Source: Firmicutes bacterium CAG:460
Lineage (GTDB): Bacteria > Bacillota_I > Bacilli_A > RF39 > UBA660
DNA length: 64,000 nt
Direction of reading: 5' to 3'
Assembly: GCA_000437355.1 (NCBI GenBank)
Contig: FR899774.1
Span: 158,484 to 222,483 of the forward strand
Part shown: in pieces, positions 42,613 through 50,974 of the stretch
Position numbering within the stretch: position 1 is the first letter of the stretch
Layout of the letters: the number at the start of each line of letters is the position of its first letter
The notes under the pieces: model-generated
Databases searched by the model: none
What the model was told of the DNA's origin: nothing
Seen by the model: the letters and a program-made list of their open reading frames with translations, nothing else
Position numbers and translations under genes: made by a program

Positions 42613-44097
42613 ATGAAAAATGTATTAGAATATTTAGAAAATGTTAAAACAAATAATTTAGTTATTGATAAAAATGGTAGTATTAGTTATCAAAAGCTTT
42701 TAGAAAATAGCAAGAAAATTGGTAGTGGACTTGGAAAATTTGTTAAGAATAATGACCCAGTTCCTGTTTATATGGAAAAAGGCATTAGTGCATTAGAAGT
42801 CTTTATGGGAGCTTTGTATTCTGGGGGATTTTATAGTTTACTTAATGTTGGGTTGCCTAAAATGAGACTTGAACAAATTATTAATGTTTTAGATGTAGAT
42901 TATATTGTAACTGATAATGAACATTTAGAAGATGCTAAAGTGTTTTTTCCAGATAAAGAACTTATATTATATGAAGATTTAATTAAAGAAGAAATTAATG
43001 ATGATTTACTTAATGAAATAAGAAAGAAAAAGATAGATTTAGACCCAGTTTATGCTAATTTTACAAGTGGTTCAACTGGTGTACCTAAAGGGGTTATTGT
43101 TGGAAATCGTTCAATAATTGATTTTGTTGATAATTTTGTTGATACTTTTGGAATAAAAGATGATGATGTAATTGCTAATCAAGCCCCATTTGATTTTGAT
43201 GTTTCTGTAAAAGATATTTATCCAGCTTTAAAAACTGGGGCAACACTTGTTATTGTTCCTAAAGAATTGTTTTCTAAGCCCGCTCTATTAATTGATTTTT
43301 TAGTGGATCATAAGGTTACAACAATGACATGGGCAGTATCAGCTTTATGTTTAATTTCTACTTTCCATGGGCTTGATTATAAAGTTCCAACAAGTGTTAA
43401 AAGAGTAATGTTTAGTGGTGAGGTTATGCCAATGAAACATTTAAAATCATGGATGGAACATTTACCTAATGCCATGTTTGTAAATTTATATGGACCAACA
43501 GAAATTACTTGTAATTGTACATATCACATAATTGATAGAAATAGAGAATATGAAAAAATACCAGTAGGAATTCCATTTAATAATGAAGCAGTGTTTTTAT
43601 TAAATGATAAGAATGAGTTAGTAACTAAAGAATCTGAAAAAGGTGAAATTTGTGTTAGAGGAACAGCTTTAGCTTTGGGATATTATAAAAATAATGAACA
43701 AACTGATAAAGCTTTTGTTAGAAATCCATTAAATGATAAATATATTGAATATATTTATAGAACTGGAGATTTAGGATATTATCAAAATAATGAATTATAT
43801 TTTGGTGGTAGAAAAGATTTTCAAATTAAATATATGGGACATAGAATAGAACTTGAAGAAATAGATAAAGCTATTGGTTCTTTTGATGGTGTTCTACGAG
43901 TATGTTCTATATTTAGAGAAGAAAAAAGTAAATTGTATGCTTTTTATATCGGAGACATGGAACCAAAAGAATTACATGAAAAATTGTCAAAAGAGTTACC
44001 AGTATTTATGATACCTAGTAAGTTTATAAAAGTAGAAGAAATGCCTTTATCTAAGAATGGAAAAATTGATCGTAAAAAGTTAGAGGAATTGATATAA
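42613..44097 (+). CDS. DltA-like amino acid-carrier protein ligase
   Basis: A 494-residue adenylate-forming enzyme resembling D-alanine-carrier protein ligase. Motifs are the P-loop NFTSGSTGVPKGVIVG, NLYGPTEITCNCTY, YRTGDLG and the C-terminal lysine in LSKNGKIDRKKL. DltA activates D-Ala and loads it onto DltC for transfer to teichoic acids. The gene order that follows (PLP enzyme, carrier, MBOAT, SGNH protein) departs from standard dltABCD by one additional gene, so the activated amino acid may not be D-Ala. The ATG at 42613 follows GAGGTTGAT. Confidence 0.82.
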   Translation: MKNVLEYLENVKTNNLVIDKNGSISYQKLLENSKKIGSGLGKFVKNNDPVPVYMEKGISALEVFMGALYSGGFYSLLNVGLPKMRLEQIINVLDVDYIVTDNEHLEDAKVFFPDKELILYEDLIKEEINDDLLNEIRKKKIDLDPVYANFTSGSTGVPKGVIVGNRSIIDFVDNFVDTFGIKDDDVIANQAPFDFDVSVKDIYPALKTGATLVIVPKELFSKPALLIDFLVDHKVTTMTWAVSALCLISTFHGLDYKVPTSVKRVMFSGEVMPMKHLKSWMEHLPNAMFVNLYGPTEITCNCTYHIIDRNREYEKIPVGIPFNNEAVFLLNDKNELVTKESEKGEICVRGTALALGYYKNNEQTDKAFVRNPLNDKYIEYIYRTGDLGYYQNNELYFGGRKDFQIKYMGHRIELEEIDKAIGSFDGVLRVCSIFREEKSKLYAFYIGDMEPKELHEKLSKELPVFMIPSKFIKVEEMPLSKNGKIDRKKLEELI

Positions 44098-45287
44098 TGG
44101 AAAAGTCATTAGAAAAGAAATTAATAAGTGAAGTAAGTACACCATTTTATGTATTTGATATTAATGTATTAAGAGATAGAATTGATTATTTAAATAGTAT
44201 GATGCCTGAGAATGTTCATTTATGTTACGCAATGAAAGCTAATCCATTTGTAGTAAAAGAAATAGATGAAATAATAGAAAAATATGAAATTTGTTCTTAT
44301 GGAGAATGGAATATTGCAAAAAAAATGGGTGTAAGTGATAGTAAGATGGTTATTTCTGGGGTTTATAAAGATGAAATAAGTATGGAGGATATTCTTAATA
44401 ATTATAAGAATGGAGAAGTATTTACAATTGAATCATTAAATCAAATTGAACTTTTAAATAAATTAACTAAAGAAAAGAAAAAAGTGATTAATATTATTTT
44501 AAGACTTACAAGTGGTAATCAATTTGGAATGTGTGAGGAAGAAATAATTGAAATTTTAGAAAATAGAGCTAAATATGAATATTTAAATATAATGGGAATT
44601 CAATATTTTTCTGGTACTCAAAAGAAATTATCTAAAAGAATTATAAAAGAATTAGAGTATGTTGATGAATTTGTACTTAATTTAAAAAATAATCTAGGAT
44701 TTGTGATTGAAGAATTAGAATTTGGTCCTGGTTTTCCAGTTGTTTATTTTGAGACAGAACAAGATTTTGATGAGCAGACTTATTTAATGGAAATTGCAGA
44801 TAAGATTAAGAATATGAAATATCAAGGACACATTACAATGGAGCTTGGTAGAAGTATTGTGGCATCTTGTGGAAGTTATTATACAAAAGTTGTAGACAAA
44901 AAAACTAATAAAGAAGGGAATTTTGCTGTTTTAGATGGGGGTATGAATCATTTAGTTTATTATGGTCAAATGATGGCAATGAAAAAGCCAATGCTAGATA
45001 TATTACCAAAAAGAGAAGATAAAATTTTAGAAAATTGGAATTTGGTTGGGTCATTATGTACAATTAATGATTTGATAGTAAAACAATTACCTGTTTCTAA
45101 TTTGGAAATTGGTGACATATTTGTTTTTAAAAATACAGGAGCTTATTCAATGACTGAAGGTATTAGTTTATTCTTAAGTCGTGATTTACCTAAAGTTGTG
45201 TTTGTTCAAGGGGGAGAAATGAAAATAGTTAGAGAAAATATAAATACGTATAAATTTAATATGCCAAATGAAGGAGGTGAAATATAA
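44097..45287 (+). CDS. Fold-type III PLP enzyme (LysA/decarboxylase-like) in a dlt-type operon
   Basis: A 396-residue protein of the alanine racemase/ornithine-DAP decarboxylase fold. The PLP lysine lies in CYAMKANPF (about residue 43), phosphate binding is in ELEFGPGFPVVYF, and VGSLCTINDLIV and NTGAYSMTEGISLFLS fit the C-terminal beta domain of decarboxylases (GPLC, GAYG). These features resemble diaminopimelate-type decarboxylases more than alanine racemases. Overlap of one base with dltA and coupling to the carrier gene indicate joint function: preparing, decarboxylating or converting the amino acid that is loaded. The substrate is not known. Confidence 0.75.
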   Translation: MEKSLEKKLISEVSTPFYVFDINVLRDRIDYLNSMMPENVHLCYAMKANPFVVKEIDEIIEKYEICSYGEWNIAKKMGVSDSKMVISGVYKDEISMEDILNNYKNGEVFTIESLNQIELLNKLTKEKKKVINIILRLTSGNQFGMCEEEIIEILENRAKYEYLNIMGIQYFSGTQKKLSKRIIKELEYVDEFVLNLKNNLGFVIEELEFGPGFPVVYFETEQDFDEQTYLMEIADKIKNMKYQGHITMELGRSIVASCGSYYTKVVDKKTNKEGNFAVLDGGMNHLVYYGQMMAMKKPMLDILPKREDKILENWNLVGSLCTINDLIVKQLPVSNLEIGDIFVFKNTGAYSMTEGISLFLSRDLPKVVFVQGGEMKIVRENINTYKFNMPNEGGEI

Positions 45288-45517
45288 TGGAAAAATTAAT
45301 TGAAATATTAGAAGATTTAAATCCAGAAGTTGATTATTATACGTGTACTAATATAATAGATGGACATTACTTGGATTCACTTGCAATTTTATCACTAGTC
45401 GCTGAAATTGAAGAAGAATTTGATGTTGTTATACCTACAGTTGAAATAATTCCTAGTAATTTTAATTCTGCTCAAAGTTTATGGGCTTTAATAGAAAAAA
45501 TAAAGGAAGAAGATTAA
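45287..45517 (+). CDS. DltC-like carrier protein
   Basis: A 76-residue acidic four-helix carrier. The phosphopantetheine site is the Ser of HYLDSLAILSLVAEIEEEF (about residue 35). Small acidic carriers of this kind are loaded by the DltA-like enzyme. It overlaps the PLP enzyme gene and lies two bases before the MBOAT gene; the AAGGAGGTG site is strong. Confidence 0.85.
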   Translation: MEKLIEILEDLNPEVDYYTCTNIIDGHYLDSLAILSLVAEIEEEFDVVIPTVEIIPSNFNSAQSLWALIEKIKEED

Positions 45518-45518
45518 A

Positions 45519-47108
45519 ATGCAATATTGTAGTGCATTGTATTTGGCAGTTTTTTTGCCAATAACATTACTTATTTATGCATTTACTTCTAAGAAGAAAA
45601 GATGGCTTGTTTTATTAATAGCAAGCTATATTTTCTTCTTATCTTTAAGTGGTAAATTAATTGTTTATTTATTATTTTCAACTTTGTCAATTCATTATTT
45701 TGGGTTATGGCTTGATAAAATAAATAAAACTAGGGATGAAAAGTTAGAACTTTGTTCTAAGGATGAAAAAAAAGAGATAAAAGAAGAATATAAGAAAAAG
45801 TCATATAAGATAGTATTGTTTGTGGTGTTAATTCATATTGGACTACTAGTGGCATTAAAATATACGGGATTTTTTGGAGAAAATCTTAATAGCTTATTGG
45901 GTGTTTTAGGTGTTTCATTTAGGTTTAAAATACCAAAGATAATTGTTCCAATAGGAATAAGTTTTTATACTTTACAAGGATTATCATATATTATTGATGT
46001 TTATAAAGGAAAAATTAATGCTGATGATAACCTTGGAAGGTTAGCATTATTTATGGCTTTTTTTCCAAGTATTATGGAAGGACCAATATGTAGATATAGT
46101 GATACATCAGAGGCATTATATGATGGTAATAGTTTAACATACAAGAATTTAAGTTTTGGTGCTCAAAGAATACTTTGGGGATTGATGAAAAAAATGGTTA
46201 TTGCCGATAGATTAAATCCTTTTATTGAAAAAATATTTTGTGAATACTGTAATTTAGATGGTGGAGTAATTTTAATCGGAGCAATATTTTATACTATACA
46301 ACTTTATATGGATTTTTCTGGAACAATAGATGTTGTTATTGGTAGTGCAGAGATGTTTGGAATAACTTTACCTGAAAACTTTAGGCAACCATTTTTTAGC
46401 AAGAATATATCGGATTTTTGGACTAGGTGGCATATAACCTTAGGAACATGGTTTAGAGATTATATATTTTATCCAGTGTCTTTAAGTAAACCAATGAAAA
46501 AGGTAACACTTGTTTCTAGAAAAGTTTTAGGTAATCATTATGGTCCTCTTTTAGCTGGCAGTATTGCTTTGTTTCTAGTGTGGATAAGTAATGGTTTGTG
46601 GCATGGAGCTGCTTGGACTTATGTTTTTTTTGGAATGTATCATTTTGTTTTAATAGTATTGGGTAATGTATTTACACCTTTAATACAAAAAATATGTAAT
46701 AAAATTCATGTAAATAGAATGAGTAAACCATATGTAATGATACAAATTGTTAAAACTACAGTACTAGTTATTTTTGGAGAATTATTCTTTAGAGCTAATA
46801 CACTAGCTGGTGGATTTACAATGTTTAAAAAAATATTTACAGATTTTAGTTTGAATTCAATACATAATGGTTCATTGTTTAAATTGGGTTGTGATAGAGC
46901 AGATTTTTTAATTATAGGAATTGTGTTGTTAATAATATTTGTTAGTAGCGTTTTAAAAGAAAAAGGAATAAATATTAGAGAAAAAGTTTCAAAAGAAAAT
47001 ATAGTTGTTAGATGGACTTTGTATTATATTTTAATTCTTATCATAATTGTTTTTGGAGCTTATGGGTTTGGGTATGCACCGGTGGACCCAATATATGCAA
47101 ATTTTTAG
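45519..47108 (+). CDS. DltB-like MBOAT membrane O-acyltransferase
   Basis: A 529-residue polytopic protein of the membrane-bound O-acyltransferase family. The catalytic His is in SNGLWHGAAWTYVFFG, preceded by FWTRWHITLGTWFRDYIFYP. DltB takes the acyl group from the carrier and moves it across the membrane. The protein is longer than typical DltB and also resembles AlgI, so the acceptor is open. It is flanked by carrier and SGNH genes, as in dlt and alginate-acetylation loci. Confidence 0.9.
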   Translation: MQYCSALYLAVFLPITLLIYAFTSKKKRWLVLLIASYIFFLSLSGKLIVYLLFSTLSIHYFGLWLDKINKTRDEKLELCSKDEKKEIKEEYKKKSYKIVLFVVLIHIGLLVALKYTGFFGENLNSLLGVLGVSFRFKIPKIIVPIGISFYTLQGLSYIIDVYKGKINADDNLGRLALFMAFFPSIMEGPICRYSDTSEALYDGNSLTYKNLSFGAQRILWGLMKKMVIADRLNPFIEKIFCEYCNLDGGVILIGAIFYTIQLYMDFSGTIDVVIGSAEMFGITLPENFRQPFFSKNISDFWTRWHITLGTWFRDYIFYPVSLSKPMKKVTLVSRKVLGNHYGPLLAGSIALFLVWISNGLWHGAAWTYVFFGMYHFVLIVLGNVFTPLIQKICNKIHVNRMSKPYVMIQIVKTTVLVIFGELFFRANTLAGGFTMFKKIFTDFSLNSIHNGSLFKLGCDRADFLIIGIVLLIIFVSSVLKEKGINIREKVSKENIVVRWTLYYILILIIIVFGAYGFGYAPVDPIYANF

Positions 47109-47117
47109 GGAGGAATA

Positions 47118-48101
47118 ATGGAAAATTTAAAGAATGTATTTAAACCAATTATTTTTGTTTTGATATTGTTTTTAATTTTACTGGGAATGTCAAAATGGTT
47201 TGTACCTAAAAGTAATGTTAAAGGTAATGGAATTATTGAAGCTCGAGCAAATGGGGTTTTTGGAGAAGAAAAAAACACTATTGATGTTTTAGTGATTGGG
47301 GATAGTGAGTCATTTACAAGTATTTCACCTTTACCTATATGGAAAAAATATGGTTTTACTATGTATAACGGGGGTGTTTCTAGACAATATTTAGTTGATA
47401 CTTATGATTATTTAAATAAAGTTTTAGAATATCAAAGCCCAAAGGTAGTGTTATTGGAAGCTAATGCTATTTATAGAAATATAAAAATTAATAATATTAT
47501 TACTACGAAAAGTCAAAATATGTTACCTATTTTAAAATATCATGATAGGTGGAAGAAAATGAATGGAAGAGATTTTATAAATAGAGTTAATTATACATGG
47601 ACTGATGAGTTGAAGGGGTTTTATTATAATGATACAGTAATTCCTCCGAAATATGTCGGAGATTATATGAAAAATAATAAGAAAAAAACTGGTATATCAA
47701 GTGTTAATAAATATTATTTAGATAAAATTGTTGATAAGTGCTTAGATAATAACATAAAAATAATTTTATATACAGTACCTAGTACATTAAATTGGAATAA
47801 TAAAAGACATGAAGAAGTAATGAATTATGCAAGTAATAAAAATATTTCATATTTAGATTTAAATATGTATGTTGAAGAATTGAAAATAGATTGGAAAAAA
47901 GATTCTCGAGATGGTGGTGACCATTTAAATTATTATGGTGCTGTAAAAGTTACTGATTATATGGGTGATTATTTATATAATTTAAATATTTTACCAAATC
48001 ATAAAGGTGAGGCTAAGTATTCTTCTTGGGAAAATGCTTATGAATTATATGAAAATAAAATTTTAAATAAAAATATAAAATATAATGGTATAAGTTTTTA
48101 A
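47118..48101 (+). CDS. DltD/SGNH-like membrane-anchored hydrolase or transferase
   Basis: A 327-residue protein with an N-terminal helix (about 9-27) and an extracellular SGNH-type domain: VLVIGDSESFTSIS (nucleophile Ser region), later LLEANAIYRN, and DGGDHLNYYGA with the Asp-x-x-His pair. DltD or AlgJ/AlgX proteins have this layout and complete the transfer of the acyl group outside the cell. Similarity to DltD is by position and motif only. A terminator follows. Confidence 0.78.
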   Translation: MENLKNVFKPIIFVLILFLILLGMSKWFVPKSNVKGNGIIEARANGVFGEEKNTIDVLVIGDSESFTSISPLPIWKKYGFTMYNGGVSRQYLVDTYDYLNKVLEYQSPKVVLLEANAIYRNIKINNIITTKSQNMLPILKYHDRWKKMNGRDFINRVNYTWTDELKGFYYNDTVIPPKYVGDYMKNNKKKTGISSVNKYYLDKIVDKCLDNNIKIILYTVPSTLNWNNKRHEEVMNYASNKNISYLDLNMYVEELKIDWKKDSRDGGDHLNYYGAVKVTDYMGDYLYNLNILPNHKGEAKYSSWENAYELYENKILNKNIKYNGISF

Positions 48102-48157
48102 AATATTTGGTATAATATATATGGTAAATGAAGAAGAGATGTTTTATCTTTTTGAGG

Positions 48158-48184
48158 ACACTAATTTTTTATTAGTGTTTTTTG
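48158..48184 (+). terminator. Intrinsic terminator of the dlt-like operon
   Basis: ACACTAA pairs with TTAGTGT, followed by T residues. Confidence 0.75.
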
Positions 48185-48200
48185 TTGTATTTTTGTTATT

Positions 48201-48330
48201 CCGTCAAAAAGTGCAAATTTTGTCTGAATTAAAATAATACCCGTCAAAATGGCGGATATTTTTGTCACTCCGTCAAAAAACGCAATTTTTGTCTGAATTA
48301 AAATAATACCCGTCAAAATGACGGATATTT
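48201..48330 (+). repeat. Two tandem copies of a 69-bp-period repeat with dyads
   Basis: Each unit begins CCGTCAAAAA and contains TGTCTGAATTAAAATAATA and CCCGTCAAAATG-CGGATATT. Copy 1 starts at 48201, copy 2 at 48270; a few substitutions separate them (for example GTGCAAA/ACGCAAT). Within each, CCGTC...GACGG can form a small hairpin (CCGTCA-AAA-TGACGG in copy 2, with one mismatch in copy 1). It lies between the dlt terminator and an XRE gene. There are too few units and no spacers of CRISPR type. The function is unknown. Confidence 0.7.
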
Positions 48331-48628
48331 AACAACTTTTCTTTTCATAAAGACTTTCTATCATTCTATTAATAGTTTCTTTGTCTTCTTCTGGTAATTC
48401 ATAATATTTATTAATTATATCATCACTGAATAAACCATTTATTGAAGTATCTAAAGCTTTAGCTATTTTATATGCAACTGGTAAAGATGGAATTCTTTGA
48501 TTAGTTTCATAACAAGCTATACTTTGATGGGATACACCAACCTTTGTACTTAATCTAACTTGGGTTATTTTTTTCTTTTCCCTTAATCGTTGCATATACA
48601 CAAAATCAAATATATCATTTTTAGCCAT
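48329..48628 (-). CDS. XRE-family HTH regulator
   Basis: A 99-residue protein with an HTH_3 domain: QRLREKKKITQVRLSTKVGVSHQSIACYE, then PSLPVAYKIAKALDTSINGLF and a C-terminal acidic helix (PEEDKETINRMIESL). The ATG at 48628 has AAGGAGTGAT upstream. It is transcribed away from the DGR. Together with the next XRE gene it may govern the surface-protein/DGR locus or its own toxin-like partners; none is recognised. Confidence 0.85.
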   Translation of the reverse strand: MAKNDIFDFVYMQRLREKKKITQVRLSTKVGVSHQSIACYETNQRIPSLPVAYKIAKALDTSINGLFSDDIINKYYELPEEDKETINRMIESLYEKKSC

Positions 48629-48760
48629 AATTATCACTCCTTGTTATATTATGAACCAAAAATTAGCAAAAATGTTTCACTCATAGTTGCAATTTATAAA
48701 AATGTGTATTATAATGTGAGTGACGAATAAAAAAATAACAAATTTTGTTTTCTTTGTTAT

Positions 48761-49021
48761 TTAGTTTCTTTCGTCAATACGTTTAGCAATTACGTTATGC
48801 TTTATGTTGTAGGTAATTAATTCTGCACTTGTTACACCAAGTATTGCAGAATATTTATCAAGAAGTTCAAGTGTTGGTTTCCTTCTTCCATTCTCTAATT
48901 GGTTTATATATGGAAGAGTACTCCCTAGTAACTCTGCAAACTTTTCTTGTGACATTTTTCTTTGATATCTATAATACTTTAAGTTTATCGCGAGTATTTC
49001 TCTGCTGGTAAGGTTTTTCAA
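48761..49021 (-). CDS. XRE-family HTH regulator divergent from the DGR target
   Basis: An 86-residue protein with an HTH_3 domain (LKYYRYQRKMSQEKFAELLGSTLPYINQLENGRRKP) and dimer-side helices. The TTG start at 49021 follows GGTGAAAA. It shares 125 bases of intergenic DNA with the DGR target gene at 49147, where a dyad overlaps the target's -35 box, so it is the best candidate for a direct regulator of that gene. Confidence 0.85.
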   Translation of the reverse strand: MKNLTSREILAINLKYYRYQRKMSQEKFAELLGSTLPYINQLENGRRKPTLELLDKYSAILGVTSAELITYNIKHNVIAKRIDERN

Positions 49022-49078
49022 GTATTTTCACCATCCTTCAACTTAAATTATAAAAAATTGCTATACTTATGTCTTTAA

Positions 49079-49112
49079 TATACTTGTATAATATAAAAAT
49101 ATAGTTTATAAT
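49079..49112 (+). promoter_or_regulatory. Promoter and dyad of the DGR target 2/DGR operon
   Basis: TTGTAT (49084), 17 bases, TATAAT (49107). A perfect dyad TATAC-TT-GTATA (49079-49090) overlaps the -35 box, and GAGGAG precedes the start at 49147. Confidence 0.55.
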
Positions 49113-49146
49113 ATAGGTGTATAAAATATAGAGGAGTTGTTTAAGT

Positions 49147-50466
49147 ATGAAAAAGAAGTATAGAATTATATTATATACAAGTATATTTTTATTATGTGTA
49201 GTTGCTAGCATTATATTAGTTGTAAAAAAATCTAATAGTGTTTATGAGGAAGAAAGTAAACCAAAAGTTGTAAAACATAAAAGTATGTTGTCAATGAATT
49301 TAGAACAAACAGCAGGGTCTGGAGATTATAAAACAGTTACACAGAGTAGTTGGCCAACGGAAGGATATAAGTTTAATGCGGAATTATCCAAATGTGAAAA
49401 TGGTTCAACTTTAAGCTGGGATGATACAAAAAAAGCAGTAATAATGCAAGGAAATGTATCAGATAAGTGTTATGTGTATTTTGATATATGGATACCATCA
49501 ATAGCGGATTATTGTACAAGTGGAACAGATTTAGCAACTTGTGTTAAAAATTTTGGAGACCAAGGGCCAAGTGTCTCAAATATCTATATTCATAATTCTT
49601 CATTAACAAATGGAGCAGGAGATAATTCGTATAGATATGCTGGAGCAAATCCAAATAACTTTGTATGTTTTGGAAGTGATGCAAGTCCATGCCCAATAGA
49701 TAATCTATATAGAATAATAGGGGTATTCGGAGAAAATTATCATGGAGCAAATGGTAAACAATTAGTAAAACTAATCAAATATGATTATATGACGACGGAT
49801 GAATTAGGAACAGATGGGGATTATTCACAAACATACAAAGAATGGGGAATGGATAGCACATATAAAGGAACGTACGGAGATGGAGAAAGAATAGGTGTTT
49901 ATTACTGGAATTATAAAGCAACAGGAAGTGCAACAAATACATGGAGTACAAGTTTGTTAAACAAAACAAATTTAAATACCAACTTCATCAATAATATAGG
50001 GACCACATGGGCAAATAAGATAGCAACAGTAACATGGAAAGTAGGAGGAAACACATGGGCTAATATAGGTACAAAAACTTCATCAGTAGCATATACAAAT
50101 GAAATCACAAATCCAGTAACAACAAATACAACAGATAATGCAACAACATATAGTGCCAAAATAGGATTAATGTATGTAAGTGATTATGGATTTGCAGCAA
50201 GTCCAGATGCTTGGACATTAACAATGAGTTCATATAATAATACAACAGCCACAAATAATAATTGGATGTATATGGGTCTTTATGAATGGACCATTTCCCG
50301 TGATGCGGACTATTCGTACGGTGCGTTCGGTGTGAGCTACGTTGGTTACGTGGGCGGCTACGACGTGTTCAGCTACCGTGGCGTGCGGGCGTCCTTCAAT
50401 CTTGAGTCTTCGGTAAGCTATGTATCGGGTTCGGGAAGTATGAGCGACCCGATTGTGATAAACTAG
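49147..50466 (+). CDS. DGR target 2: anchored surface protein with variable C-terminus
   Basis: A 439-residue protein with an N-terminal transmembrane helix (about 7-26), a domain shared with the Hint protein (SMNLEQTAGSG, GYKFNAELSKCENGS, SDKCYVYFD; about 50-115) and a C-terminal domain shared with target 1 (SLTNGAGDNSYRYAGA, LYRIIGVFGE, GLMYVSDYGFAA, WMYMGLYEWTISR). Residues 383-415 are the variable repeat VR2. The TR/VR2 pair is adenine-specific: 17 codons are changed in VR2. The last 24 residues after VR2 (SFNLESSVSYVSGSGS and the end) are constant. By family analogy the variable domain probably adopts a C-type-lectin-like fold and binds an external ligand. It is the first gene of the DGR operon. 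Confidence 0.9.
   Translation: MKKKYRIILYTSIFLLCVVASIILVVKKSNSVYEEESKPKVVKHKSMLSMNLEQTAGSGDYKTVTQSSWPTEGYKFNAELSKCENGSTLSWDDTKKAVIMQGNVSDKCYVYFDIWIPSIADYCTSGTDLATCVKNFGDQGPSVSNIYIHNSSLTNGAGDNSYRYAGANPNNFVCFGSDASPCPIDNLYRIIGVFGENYHGANGKQLVKLIKYDYMTTDELGTDGDYSQTYKEWGMDSTYKGTYGDGERIGVYYWNYKATGSATNTWSTSLLNKTNLNTNFINNIGTTWANKIATVTWKVGGNTWANIGTKTSSVAYTNEITNPVTTNTTDNATTYSAKIGLMYVSDYGFAASPDAWTLTMSSYNNTTATNNNWMYMGLYEWTISRDADYSYGAFGVSYVGYVGGYDVFSYRGVRASFNLESSVSYVSGSGSMSDPIVIN
50293..50391 (+). other. Variable repeat VR2 of the DGR
   Basis: Aligned without gaps to the TR (50669-50767) over 99 bp. By hand count 23 bases differ, each at a TR adenine (13 to G, 9 to T, 1 to C), and none of the 64 non-adenine TR positions differs. 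All 16 AAY codons of the TR and its one GAT codon are changed. This is the signature of adenine-directed mutagenic homing. Confidence 0.97.
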
Positions 50467-50480
50467 TGCTTTAGGTCGTG

Positions 50481-50511
50481 GTTTGTCTAGCGACGAAGGT
50501 GCTAGGCAAAC
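50481..50511 (+). other. Post-VR2 hairpin (probable IMH-associated structure)
   Basis: GTTTGTCTAGC pairs with GCTAGGCAAAC (11 bp with one wobble, 9-base loop), 90 bases after VR2 and just past the stop codon. A related hairpin follows VR1 at the same distance, and no copy follows the TR. DGR target sites are known to carry such hairpin/cruciform structures 3' of VR that favour homing. Confidence 0.75.
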
Positions 50512-50668
50512 GGGGTGAAAAAAATATAGCAGAAAGTAAACGGTTCAGTAATTTTTTGCAGAACAATGGCTGCCGAAGTTGCGACGTAGGAGCAATTGTG
50601 GCAGTAGGCGAATTGGCATTCTTTGTGATGTAAGACCAATATGTAGGGAAGAGGGTAATCTTGTGGTA
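50512..50668 (+). other. GC-richer spacer between hairpin and TR
   Basis: Non-coding DNA partly conserved at 14455-14555 downstream of VR1 (CAGTAA, GGCAGTAGGCG). It lies upstream of the TR and may belong to the template RNA. An open frame through it into the TR (50579-50770) is a shadow of the Asn-codon TR. Confidence 0.55.
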
Positions 50669-50767
50669 ATTTCCCGTAATGCGGACAATTCGAACAATGC
50701 GTTCAATGTGAACAACGATGGTAACGTGAACAACAACAACGTGAACAACAACAATGGCGTGCGGGCG
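50669..50767 (+). other. Template repeat (TR) of the DGR
   Basis: 99 bp containing 16 AAC or AAT codons in the frame equivalent to VR2, flanked by the invariant ends ATTTCCCGT and GGCGTGCGGGCG. It holds 35 adenines, of which 23 are replaced in VR2. AAY codons mutated at A cannot become stops, as in known DGRs. It lies about 280 bases 3' of VR2 and upstream of the accessory genes and reverse transcriptase, in the same direction. Confidence 0.97.
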
Positions 50768-50836
50768 TAGACCTTTATAGTTCTAGTGACTATGAGATTA
50801 AGGTTTTGTAGTGAATGAGATAAAGGACAAAGATTA

Positions 50837-50906
50837 TCCTAGGGTGAAAACTCTGAATAGGAAATACGGACGGGAAAGCATACGTGCATTCCCTAATCGC
50901 CGTATT
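50837..50906 (+). ncRNA. Structured 3' part of the DGR template RNA
   Basis: Two hairpins follow the TR. The first (50837-50862) is AGGGT-GAAA-ACTCT with an outer TCCT/AGGA stem. The second (50863-50906) has three nested stems: AATACGG/CCGTATT, GGGAA/TTCCC and GCA-TACG-TGC. Structured spacer RNA 3' of TR is needed for cDNA priming in the phage BPP-1 DGR, so these are candidate binding sites for the RT-Avd complex. Not yet tested by covariance. Confidence 0.6.
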
Positions 50907-50974
50907 GGGTTTGCTAATGGTTATTGTCTTATAATTCCCACTTATTAAGTATTAAAAAGGTTGTAAAGGAGTTG

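Noticed and set aside
48121..48237. 38-codon ORF (MVNEEEMFYLFEDTNFLL...) running through the dlt terminator
   Set aside because: It has no ribosome site, and its end lies in the repeat unit; it is likely a chance frame.
48201..48330. CRISPR array
   Set aside because: Only two units, in direct tandem without unique spacers, and no cas genes.
50579..50770. 63-residue ORF through the template repeat, rich in Asn
   Set aside because: It is the TR read in the VR frame; it has no ribosome site and ends at the TAG right after the TR. The Asn run follows from the AAY codons.
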